From contig JADCRZ010000033.1 of assembly GCA_015069695.1 (NCBI GenBank), positions 1 to 64,000 of the forward strand: a DNA stretch of 64,000 nt. The letters are read 5' to 3'. The notes below the pieces were generated by a model. That model was not told where the DNA came from. It did no database searches and saw only the letters and a list, made by a program, of their open reading frames with translations. The position numbers were made by a program, and so were the translations under genes. The DNA comes from Williamsia sp. GTDB taxonomy: Bacteria > Bacteroidota > Bacteroidia > Chitinophagales > Chitinophagaceae. Position 1 is the first letter of the stretch. Every line of letters starts with the position of its first letter. Shown piece after piece: positions 26,590 to 35,039 of this stretch.

Positions 26590-27777
26590 AAAACAGCAAG
26601 TATCAAACCCGCAAATTAGCAAATCGAAAACCGGCATACCGGGATACGACGAGATCAGCTGCGGAGGTATACCTGCCGGCAGGTCTACTTTGATATCAGG
26701 CAGTTCGGGAAGCGGGAAAACCATCTTTGCCTGTCAATTTCTGGTTCAGGGAATTGTTAAATATGGAGAAGGCGGTGTTTTTGTGACCTTTGAAGAAGAT
26801 GTGCAGAATCTAAAAAGCAATGTCGGATCTTTTGATTGGAACATAACGGAATTTGAAAAAAGCAACATGTGGCGATTTGTTGATGCCTCAGCGCCATTCA
26901 AAGAAACAAGCCAGATCATTGGTGATTTCGACCTGACGGGTTTGCTGGCGCGCATTGCCGCAGCAGTGAAAGAAATAAGAGGTAAACGCGTTGTGCTTGA
27001 TTCTATCGGAGCTTTGTTTGCCTATTTTGAAAATCCGACCGCGCTCAGGCACCAGCTTTATAAAATTCTTTCTTTTCTAAAAGAAAAAAATGTCACGGTC
27101 ATTATTACAAGCGAAAGACTGGAGGAATACGGCCTCGTATCCAGGTTCGGCATTGAAGAATACATCACAGACAATGTCCTGATCCTTCGTAATATCCTGG
27201 AACATGAGAGAAGAAAAAGAACAATCGAAATCCTGAAATACAGAGGCTCGCAGCACAGCAGGGGCGAGCAGGCATTTATCATCAATTCGCACAGCGGCAT
27301 TGAAATCATTCCTCTGGAACGTATTGCCCTTACACAGCGTTCATCCGATATTAGGGTAACTTCAGGCAATACAAGGCTCGACCGCATGTGTGGAGGAGGG
27401 TTCTTCAAGGATTCTATTATTCTTGTGTCCGGCGCAACAGGTACGGGAAAGACGCTCACGATAACCGAATTTGTAAAAGGGGATTCCAGAAAAAGCAAAA
27501 GATTTTACTGCTGGCCTATGAGGAGAGTGCTGAACAATTGACCCGGAACGCCCTGGGCTGGGGTGTGGATTTTGCCGGCATGGTCCGTAAGAGGAATTTG
27601 CATATCGAGGCGGTGTATCCTGAAACGGCGGGCCTGGAAGAACACCTGCTGAATATTCAAAGACTGGTAGAGGAATACAAACCCGACCGGCTCGCTCTTG
27701 ACAGCCTGAGCGCCATCGAACGTGGAAGTAGCAAAAAAAATTTCAGGGAGTTCCTGATCGCACTGACCTCATTCTGA
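26564..27777 (+). pseudogene. kaiC: KaiC-like ATPase, frameshifted and truncated
   Basis: From ATG 26564 the first RecA-like domain is complete: Walker A SGSSGSGKT, VTFEED with the catalytic Glu pair, and RVVLDSIGALF. The second domain starts normally (TSGNTRLDRMCGGGFF, Walker A SGATGTGKT), but after EFVKG the frame is lost at an AAAAGGGG run (about 27475-27482); one more G would restore it. The other frame continues GFQKKQKILLLAYEESAEQL through DRLALDSLSAIERGSSKKNF and stops at 27777, well before the normal KaiC end. About 110 C-terminal residues are missing, replaced by kinase sequence (next entry). Confidence 0.88.
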
Positions 27778-27998
27778 TTGAACTTAACGTGAGTGACAAC
27801 GGCATAGGCTTCAGCAACGAATATGCAATAAAAGTATTTGAGCCTTTTGCCCGGCTGGTACCCGCTCATTCTTCCGGGACCGGAATGGGGCTGGCCATTT
27901 GTAAGAAAATTGTAACCGCTCACCAGGGTGTTTTGAGATTTACCAGTGAACCTGGCCTCGGATCTGATTTTTACATCACATTGCCTAGAAACTTTTGA
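27774..27998 (+). pseudogene. C-terminal fragment of a histidine kinase (ATPase domain) joined to kaiC
   Basis: Directly at the end of the truncated kaiC the frame reads LIELNVSDNGIGFSNEYAIK, VFEPFARL, SSGTGMGLAICKKIVTAHQG and ends GSDFYITLPRNF-stop. These are the N-, G1- and G2-box regions of a HATPase_c domain. There is no start codon or upstream kinase core. The simplest reading is a deletion that removed the end of kaiC and most of a downstream kinase gene, since kaiB-kaiC-kinase operons are known outside cyanobacteria. Bases 27999-28232 carry nothing recognisable. Confidence 0.85.
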
Positions 27999-28232
27999 TT
28001 CTTCCTCTTATCCAAGGATACTTGATGGTAGCATTTTTAGCTGCCTTCTGTTCGAAGGAACCAGCGTTAAAAGCTTTCCAACACATACCTCAGCAGCCGG
28101 AATCCAGTTGCTAGGAGAGGTACAGCGCGTGTTGGGGTACACCACATTTTCCAACCATCTTACTGGCAGGGTTAAGTTCTTTGAATAATCCGGCGTATTG
28201 ATTATTTTCATCAAAATAAAACTGCTTGATAA

Positions 28233-28796
28233 ATGACGTTTCCCATTACTACCATTGCCTATATCACGCTGTTCATAAGTGAAATCGTCCTGAACAGAAT
28301 GCTGCGATCAAAGAGCACCGACGCCCAGAATGAAGACAAAAACTCCATTACACTGATCTGGGTAACAATAATAGCGGTTGTATCCATTGCTATCTATATA
28401 TCCATGAACTACTACCTTCCGATATCGTCCTACCGGTTGTTACAATATATTGGAACCGCTATGATCTTCGTCGGGATCATTGTGCGTCTGTTTGCTGTAT
28501 TTTCTTTGGGCCGCTTTTTCACGGTAGATGTTACTATCCGAAAGGACCATAGAATTAAAAGGGACGGCCTCTACAAATATCTCAGGCATCCGTCCTATGC
28601 TGCTTCATTGTTCTCTTTTATCGGTATGGGCTTGACATTCAACAACTGGCTTTCCTTGCTTCTTGTTACCATACCGGTGTTGATTGTATTCATTCATCGC
28701 ATAAAAATTGAAGAGAGCATGTTGATCCGGCATTTTGGTACAGAGTATATAGAGTACAAAAAAGCTACGAAACGGCTTGTTCCGTTCATTTACTGA
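28233..28796 (+). CDS. Isoprenylcysteine carboxyl methyltransferase (ICMT/PEMT-like) family protein
   Basis: A 187-aa membrane protein with about five hydrophobic segments. The C-terminal half has the family's SAM-binding signature: RRDGLYKYLRHPSYAA-type block (GLYKYLRHPSYAASLFSFIG), then RIKIEESMLIRHFG and YIEYKKATKRLVPF. Bacterial members methylate lipids or small molecules rather than prenylated proteins; the substrate is unknown here. Frame intact; unlinked to the decayed Kai module upstream as far as can be seen. Confidence 0.88.
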   Translation: MTFPITTIAYITLFISEIVLNRMLRSKSTDAQNEDKNSITLIWVTIIAVVSIAIYISMNYYLPISSYRLLQYIGTAMIFVGIIVRLFAVFSLGRFFTVDVTIRKDHRIKRDGLYKYLRHPSYAASLFSFIGMGLTFNNWLSLLLVTIPVLIVFIHRIKIEESMLIRHFGTEYIEYKKATKRLVPFIY

Positions 28797-29013
28797 AATT
28801 GTTTTATGCCCCGTCCAGCATACCCGGGTAGAGGTAGCTTCACCGGCAAGGTTTATTATTTGACTTTGGCTTACTCCTGTGAGCCACACTGTAAGAAAAT
28901 AGACGATAATCTAAAAAATATTATACAAAATATCTCCCAGTGATCAAGGAGATAGAGGGTGCCATCACTTCTGTGATCGAACAAGAAATTAATCTCCGCT
29001 CTTTCAGGCACAT

Positions 29014-29262
29014 CTAGTGGCCCGCATTATGGAGCTGCAAATTATCCAGATCAGGCAAGGCTTCAATTTTATCGGGGTCATCGTTGTCTCTTGTTACTTT
29101 TACATAGAAACTATACAAACTGTAGAATGTTGTTGTGCTATTTCCCTGGGTAGAACGAATAAGAAGCTCACCGAACCTGGAAAGCAGGTCCTGCTGCTCT
29201 GATTTGTTTAAAGATAAAAAGTTTTGCATGAATCGATGTGCAAAATTATTCTTTTTCCACAT
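29014..29262 (-). CDS. Hypothetical 82-aa protein
   Basis: Starts MWKKNNFAHRFMQNFLSLNK; longer in-frame starts up to 29439 add Cys-rich low-quality sequence. Helical, charged: SEQQDLLSRFGELLIRSTQG, then YVKVTRDNDDPDKIEALPDL. No family recognised. Divergent from the small gene at 29523. Confidence 0.45.
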   Translation of the reverse strand: MWKKNNFAHRFMQNFLSLNKSEQQDLLSRFGELLIRSTQGNSTTTFYSLYSFYVKVTRDNDDPDKIEALPDLDNLQLHNAGH

Positions 29263-29522
29263 TTTAGCAATACCCCTTATTGCAGAGATTCCGGCGCATG
29301 ATTTCCATCGAATTGAAACCATACGCACCTGTTGATGCGCCTCCCTGGTTCTTCCATCTTTGTACGAAACAGAATCTGTGTAACACGAAAAAGGGCACCT
29401 GATCTGCACAGAATAAAATATAATGGGCATGTCATCCAATTTTTCAGCGGTTTACAAGTTTACAGGAAGGGGACTGAGCAGTAAACCTGTTCGCCGCTGG
29501 CAAAACACAATTTTCATGCAAG

Positions 29523-29813
29523 ATGGAAATCATCGATTATTCATACGGGAGTTTCGAAATAGTTTACAGGGATGGAAGTGATCTCTGGTACCTGGCCATC
29601 CATCCTGAAATGTATCCTGCCAGGCAAGGAGGAATAAAGCCCTCTGACAACTATTTTATTTATTGCATTCACCCTTCTCGCGGTTCCTGCGCCTTTATTG
29701 TCAAGCAAGACAAAAATTATAACTGGGTTTGTGAAAAGCGTCCTCGTTGCATATCAACCGAGTTTGTTCACTGGCTTGGCAAACAGATTGAGCTAAATAA
29801 CCTGGATTTCTAG
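29523..29813 (+). CDS. Small uncharacterised protein, paralogue of 23432-23731
   Basis: A 96-aa protein, MEIIDYSYGSFEIVYRDGSD, WYLAIHPEMYPARQGGIKPS, YFIYCIHPSRGSCAFIVKQD and a final HWLGKQIELNNLDF. The same conserved positions occur in the minus-strand protein 6 kb upstream. The pair is too diverged at DNA level to be a recent duplication. Function unknown. Confidence 0.65.
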   Translation: MEIIDYSYGSFEIVYRDGSDLWYLAIHPEMYPARQGGIKPSDNYFIYCIHPSRGSCAFIVKQDKNYNWVCEKRPRCISTEFVHWLGKQIELNNLDF

Positions 29814-30049
29814 TGCCATGCCGTTCTTCTTGGCCAACCCGTCGTGCCAATGATCCGGCTTTTTGGCACTGACAACTTCAACTTAATGCAGCTTGCACAT
29901 TCAGCCATTCAATTACGGAACTTCTTAATAGAAGCAGGGCTGTATGCCTGATCCGGCTTTCTTTATGGGGTGAAAAGAAACAGCTTACATCTTGAGCGGC
30001 GGCAGGTTCTTCCAGTTGAACCGTTCGTTTTTTCCTTGTCCGGCCTTTG

Positions 30050-30754
30050 CTACTCCGGCTGCGCACTGTATATAGGCCATGCCTGCAATGCATCAGCCGG
30101 CATTTCGAACTCCAGAATAGCCCGGTAACCGGCTTCACTCAACTTGTGCTCGAGCCATTGACAGGCCAAGGAAAAGGGCAGCAGCAAAGGAATTGTCCTG
30201 TTTTTCTCCTGACCAAAGCAAAGATGTTTCATCAGGCTGTTGGGGGGGCTGCTGATAATCGTAAAAACAAAGCGCACGATCTTCTGTCTGGTTATTGTGT
30301 CAATAGCCTCATCTGCCGAATACAGGCCGGGCAGAAAAAAAACAGGCTGATCGGGAAGATGCACGAAGTAAGGAATCCTGTGATGCACGTTCTCTACCGT
30401 CCTGTGAACATAAATGCCCTTGACCGGCACCAGGCAGCGCTGATCGCGGATCTTGTGCCAATAGCTTTTCGTGTCGCCGAAGATGCGTTCTGCCGGCGTA
30501 TAGAGCATGAACGCCCATTGTCTGGAAGAGATGAGCGCATCGGTAAGATCAAACGGCATACAACCCCATGTCATAAGGTGCCATGCCTGTGTGCCCGTGA
30601 CTGGATTGAGAAAGATGACCGGCTGCTTGCCGCTATCCGTTGCTGGACCTTGAGCAGAGAAAAGGTCTGTAGAAAAGTTATTCTCAAGTATCGACTTGGG
30701 GAAATATTTCACCAGCCTCTTGAATTCGGTTGCAAAACAGACCTCGTGCTGCAT
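30050..30754 (-). CDS. Degenerate SRAP (SOS response-associated peptidase / HMCES-like) protein
   Basis: A 234-aa reading that follows the SRAP fold: HLMTWGCMPFDLTD (cf. WGLIP), MLYTPAERIF (cf. NARAET), QRCLVPVKGIYVHR (cf. RCL-PA-GFYEW), PVFFLPGLYS and a late helical part. SRAP proteins crosslink to abasic sites through Cys2 after Met removal. Here the Cys sits at position 6 (MQHEVCFATEF), where homologues begin MC; the usual start appears changed to GTC. The Asn of NARAET is Tyr and the Glu of GFYEW is Val. So at least three active-site positions look lost. Either a decaying gene or a repurposed paralogue. Confidence 0.65.
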   Translation of the reverse strand: MQHEVCFATEFKRLVKYFPKSILENNFSTDLFSAQGPATDSGKQPVIFLNPVTGTQAWHLMTWGCMPFDLTDALISSRQWAFMLYTPAERIFGDTKSYWHKIRDQRCLVPVKGIYVHRTVENVHHRIPYFVHLPDQPVFFLPGLYSADEAIDTITRQKIVRFVFTIISSPPNSLMKHLCFGQEKNRTIPLLLPFSLACQWLEHKLSEAGYRAILEFEMPADALQAWPIYSAQPE

Positions 30755-32376
30755 AGCATTATAAATGTTGCGTACTAAAGTTATAGGAATTGTGGTCCTG
30801 CATACTTCTAAAAAGTCTTTACTTACACAGAGCTGTAACTCTTTTCATGCATCCCGGTTTTTATTGCCGAACTCAAAGTCCATCCTAGTTGATCTTTCCA
30901 GAACGCTGATTGCGAACAAGATATTACAAAGTAGAAAAATTTTCAAAGGATTTATCAACGCCTGTCTGAAAATAGAGCGTATCACTTTTATGCATTCGCA
31001 AGCTATACTGTAGGGTAATCATGTAGAAAATTTGAAATCCCGCTGGCTCTGTGCCGCGTGTTTACCCTTAAATCACATCAATGAAATTTCTGGGCAATAC
31101 ACGAGAATCATTTTTGCTACCTTTTCCCCAAAACTGCTTGTTAGAGGCCTGGTGACTAGCACAAGCAAGAACTCTTTTATGAATTGACCAAGAGAGAAGA
31201 ATGAAAAAAAGACAACACTGACGTTTATTTTTATCATTTCCGATAAGTCTGCAAAACAGGATGTTAGTTTTAACACGAAAATGCCAGTTCCAGCCAGGGA
31301 GAGCCAAATTCTGGTTTGATACAGACAGTACTGTCAGCCAGTAAGATAAGAGTGATGCGTATATGTATAAACGAGACTACTGTATTCCTAAAATGTTGAG
31401 CAAGAATTCAAAAGTATCGGTAAGGGAAGACCTTGTGTTTGCAGATCTTGCTTATGGTATTAACGAATCAATAAAAAGCAAGCAAGAAACCGCACGAGCA
31501 AAAAGACAGGGTATAAAAACGTATGTTTCATGATAGAACCTGTTTGTTCTGCGGAATCAAAGTGAATATAATAGATTCCCGGAAAGCAGGTGGTCTGGGA
31601 ATACCTCACTTGAATTGATTGTATCAATCCTTTTGTAATAATCTGTCTTTTAGAATATCTACACTTATAATTAATGAAACTTTGGCAGCCTCTTTCCTAC
31701 GGTGGAATTGAGACAAACCGGATGCGTGAAACTGCAGGCCGGAGTAATACAGGATCGGACAATTTCATAGGATAAGGATCAAAAAGGGTACCTAAAATAC
31801 TAACAAGACGTGTGCCGAAAATCAGCTGAATCATGCAGGAAGGCACAGGGAAACTTCGATCTGTTTGCACTAATTACATAGATGTGTTTATGGTAGTTTT
31901 TGCATGTTTGTATCATCTTTTCGCATTAGCTGGCAAAGAGGTTCAGTTCAATGAAAAATTTATTTGTGCGTTCAAAATAAGCTGAATTGATCACGAGCGT
32001 GCTCAGCGGCGCGAACCGGGTAAATGCAGAACAGATACTGCATGGAACCTCAGCAGCAGAAGCTGCAAGGCTACTAGGGAACTGCCCTGGAAAAAAGGAT
32101 GATCAATCTCAGTCAATTTTTTTTGATGGACGGAAATTTTTTCACAAACAATGCTTCAGTATACTGCCGGATGCCTATTCGCATTTTTTTGTTTGACAAA
32201 GTAATCTTAAGTTTAGTGCTGAATACGCACAGCCTACTATCAAACCCTCCCAGGCCAGAGATCAGCAAGTAAGAATAAAAGCATTCAGGCGCTTATCTGC
32301 AGCCTCTACTGATGTGATGGGAGAACCACATCTGAATACCGGTGCCTGTACGCAAACCCTTCTTTAAACCAATAAG
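30755..32376. other. 1.6-kb region almost without genes
   Basis: Apart from the short ORF at 31363-31533 I see no convincing coding frame on either strand. The longer ORFs (for example 31068-31307 minus, 31987-32196 plus) have no protein-like codon pattern. The region is AT-richer than its surroundings and probably contains the promoter of the 32377 gene near its right end. It could be the scar of lost genes. Confidence 0.5.
31363..31533 (+). CDS. Possible 56-aa basic small protein
   Basis: Reads MYKRDYCIPKMLSKNSKVSV, REDLVFADLAYGINESIKSK, QETARAKRQGIKTYVS-stop. Lys/Arg-rich and helix-prone with plausible codon use, standing alone in an otherwise empty region. No homologue recognised; it could be chance. 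Confidence 0.35.
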   Translation: MYKRDYCIPKMLSKNSKVSVREDLVFADLAYGINESIKSKQETARAKRQGIKTYVS

Positions 32377-34329
32377 ATGTTTATGAGCCGAATTTATTAT
32401 CTGTTGTTCTTCTTTCTTACGCTGCTGGCTGCCCACTCACAAGCACAGCAAAGCGGCAGTGGGGTGACTGCTGCTGCCTATGCTGAAAATGGCATAACAG
32501 TGGCCAGTCAGTTATCGGGTGCTGCCGGTGTAACAGTCGACTCAGCCGGAAATGTGTACGTCGCCAACTCAGGTAACGGACAGATCGTAAAGTGGGCCTC
32601 CGGAGCTACCTCCGGTACGGTACTTATTACGGCCGGTAACAGGGGATCTCCCAACGGGTTGTGGAGCGTCACGGGCCTTGCTTTGGACAGGGCCGCGAAC
32701 CTCTACATCGGCGATAGTTACTGGCATGCCATCGAGGTGCTGACGCCCGGATCTACAAGAGCCTATACCATGGGCGGGGGGCCTTCTTCTTCTTACAGCC
32801 CCACAGATTTATTTCTCACCCCGTCAAATGTCTTGTACGTTGTTGATCGTGACAGCGCCAGCATACTTATTTGGCCTGTAGGGGCTTCCCAACCATCCGG
32901 AAGCATACGGGTGGTCGACTTTTTCAACGCTGATTACCTGACAGACCCTACGGGTGTTTTCGTTGACCGGTCCGGATCGTTGTATGTTGCTGAAGGCAGC
33001 AAGAACCGCATGATCAAATTTGGTACTTTTCCCATTTTTATCATAGGAGGCAAGGGTGCCGGATCGGCCTCCAACCAGCTCAACTCTCCCCGGGATGTGG
33101 TGGTTGACAGGGCGGGGAATGTATATGTAAGCGATGCGGCCAACAACAGGATCCAGAGATTTGCCCCGGGAAGCCTGGAAGGCGTCACCATAGCAGGCGG
33201 CCATGGTGCAGGATCAGCCGCAAACCAACTCAACAATCCGGGTCAGATGTTTATAGATTCAGCAGACAACATCTACGTTTGCGATGTGAACAATGGCCGC
33301 GTCCAGAAATTTCTGAAACAAGTTTCCAGCTGTCCGGATAATATCGTCATCTCAGCCACTTCCTGCAACAGCAAAGTAACCGTTCAGTGGACAGAGCCCA
33401 GAGATACGTTCCCAGCTACAATCAGTATACCGTCTTACCTTGATCCGGGCGAAGGAGTTCTCACCTTCAGAGGCTCGCTGGGAGGGCACGGATATTACCG
33501 GTCAGAAAAGAATTATTTATGGCCTGTTGCAAAAGACATTTCTCATTACATCGGCCCTAAAGGGGTAAATGGTCATCTGGTTACCATTACCAGTGAAGAA
33601 GAAAATAATTTTATCCTCAACAACAAAGGCACGGGTGTTGAACCCTGGATCGGGTTGTACAGTCCGGATAAGAATAGCGTGTTCAGGTGGGTTACCGGAG
33701 AGGCAGTAACATATACCAAATGGACTGCAGGAGAACCCAATAACTACGGCGGCAATCAAGGCACGATAGTAGAACCTTACGGGCAGTTATATAACAGTGG
33801 TACCTGGAACGACCAGCGCAGCGGAAGTTTTCCATTTATAACAGAATTCGATGAGCCCCTGGTGCGGTACCGGCAGCTATCAGGATCTGCGAACGGCAGT
33901 ATGCAAAGTCCTGGCGTATACATGATCTGTTATGAAAGAACAAATACCATCACCGACCAGCGGGATACCTGCTGCTTCAGTGTAACGGTTACATGCCCTT
34001 CTGCGTCCACATCCGTAATGATCCAAAGTGCACCCATCAGCGGTAAGGAAAATGGCTTTGCAACAGACATGGCAAACGGGGAACTGAAAACAATTGTATA
34101 CCCGAACCCGAGCAGCAACCAGTTTACCGTGAACATACGAGGCGGGAACAAAGAAAGGGTAAGCCTGCAGATCACGGATATAGCCGGCAAAGTGATAGAA
34201 ACAAGGGAAGGATTGATGTCCAATCAGAATTTGCAACTAGGAGAGCATCTGAAAGCCGGAGTATACATTGTAAAAGTAAAACAAGGAGCAAAAATCACAG
34301 AACTTAAAATCGTTAAGCAACCGCATTAG
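32377..34329 (+). CDS. NHL-repeat / C-type-lectin / HYR surface protein with T9SS sorting domain
   Basis: A 650-aa secreted protein (signal peptide ending LLAAHSQA). Residues about 40-320 are NHL-like propeller repeats (GVTVDSAGNVYVANSGNGQI, DVVVDRAGNVYVSDAANNRI). A HYR-like Ig domain starts at CPDNIVISATSCNSKVTVQW but is interrupted by a C-type lectin-like domain (HLVTITSEEENNFILN, WIGLYSPDKNSVFRWVTGE, WTAGEPNNYGG, GTWND); the HYR strand pattern resumes at VRYRQLSGSANGSMQSPGVY and ends CCFSVTVTCP. Residues about 571-650 are a type A T9SS sorting domain (VYPNPSSNQFTVNI ... GVYIVKVK). The EPN and WND motifs suggest calcium-dependent sugar binding. Confidence 0.88.
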   Translation: MFMSRIYYLLFFFLTLLAAHSQAQQSGSGVTAAAYAENGITVASQLSGAAGVTVDSAGNVYVANSGNGQIVKWASGATSGTVLITAGNRGSPNGLWSVTGLALDRAANLYIGDSYWHAIEVLTPGSTRAYTMGGGPSSSYSPTDLFLTPSNVLYVVDRDSASILIWPVGASQPSGSIRVVDFFNADYLTDPTGVFVDRSGSLYVAEGSKNRMIKFGTFPIFIIGGKGAGSASNQLNSPRDVVVDRAGNVYVSDAANNRIQRFAPGSLEGVTIAGGHGAGSAANQLNNPGQMFIDSADNIYVCDVNNGRVQKFLKQVSSCPDNIVISATSCNSKVTVQWTEPRDTFPATISIPSYLDPGEGVLTFRGSLGGHGYYRSEKNYLWPVAKDISHYIGPKGVNGHLVTITSEEENNFILNNKGTGVEPWIGLYSPDKNSVFRWVTGEAVTYTKWTAGEPNNYGGNQGTIVEPYGQLYNSGTWNDQRSGSFPFITEFDEPLVRYRQLSGSANGSMQSPGVYMICYERTNTITDQRDTCCFSVTVTCPSASTSVMIQSAPISGKENGFATDMANGELKTIVYPNPSSNQFTVNIRGGNKERVSLQITDIAGKVIETREGLMSNQNLQLGEHLKAGVYIVKVKQGAKITELKIVKQPH

Positions 34330-34683
34330 CATTTTAGTTTACTTCTGCTTCTGCATAGCTTTCTCCCTTATCTTCCTGACATATTCATATGTCAAGCGTA
34401 TATTCAAATGGTAGAAACAATAACGGTATATGGAAAGGTGTTTATCATCAGGTTCCTGAACAACGAACTGCCTTCAACATGGGAGATAGTTACCCGGACA
34501 ATTTGTTCACTGCCGTGATCAACGACCCTCATTTCTCAGCACCCATGTAGCAGCATGTGCGTTTTTACATACTTGTAGTTAAAGATTGGATATCAGCAAG
34601 CAATATAGCCAGTGGGGTGTTGCATTGCTGCCGATCGGGTGTCCGGGCAAAAAACCGGATGAATCGTTACCTTTACGCACCTG

Positions 34684-34992
34684 ATGAAAAAATGGATTGC
34701 CTTTTTCTGGTTGATCGTCTCCATGCTGGCGACCTTCTTTCCTTGCTGCACTGACGATGAATGTGGAGCAGTGGACGTTGATTTGCAGCTGCCCAAAGCT
34801 AAGAACTGCAAATCTGCAGGCGCATGCTCTCCTTTCATTACCTGTGGAACGTGTCCAGGCTTCACCCAGACAGCAAAGACAGTTGAAGTGGCTTTTTTTT
34901 CATCTCCCAAACTGGTGCATCAAACCAGGATTGTTCTGCTCACGCCTTCCTGTTACACGCCTTCCCTGTTTCAGCCTCCCCGTGCGGTTTGA
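34684..34992 (+). CDS. Small Cys-rich exported protein (DUF6660-like)
   Basis: A 102-aa protein with a hydrophobic N-terminus (MKKWIAFFWLIVSMLATFFP) followed by CCTDDECG, a variable stretch and the cluster ACSPFITCGTCPGF. This Cys layout matches the small DUF6660-type proteins that accompany metal efflux or TonB receptor genes in Bacteroidota. It ends 47 bases before the TonB receptor start and is very likely co-transcribed with it. Copper or zinc binding is a reasonable guess, not shown. The 354 bases before it (34330-34683) hold no recognisable gene. Confidence 0.65.
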   Translation: MKKWIAFFWLIVSMLATFFPCCTDDECGAVDVDLQLPKAKNCKSAGACSPFITCGTCPGFTQTAKTVEVAFFSSPKLVHQTRIVLLTPSCYTPSLFQPPRAV

Positions 34993-35039
34993 CCTTATCA
35001 GACTAGTTAATTATGATCTCTCACCTTACTTCCTATCTC

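Noticed and set aside
30047-30778. Long plus-strand ORF of 243 codons.
   Set aside because: It is antisense to the SRAP-like gene, whose minus-strand translation has family motifs; the plus reading has none.
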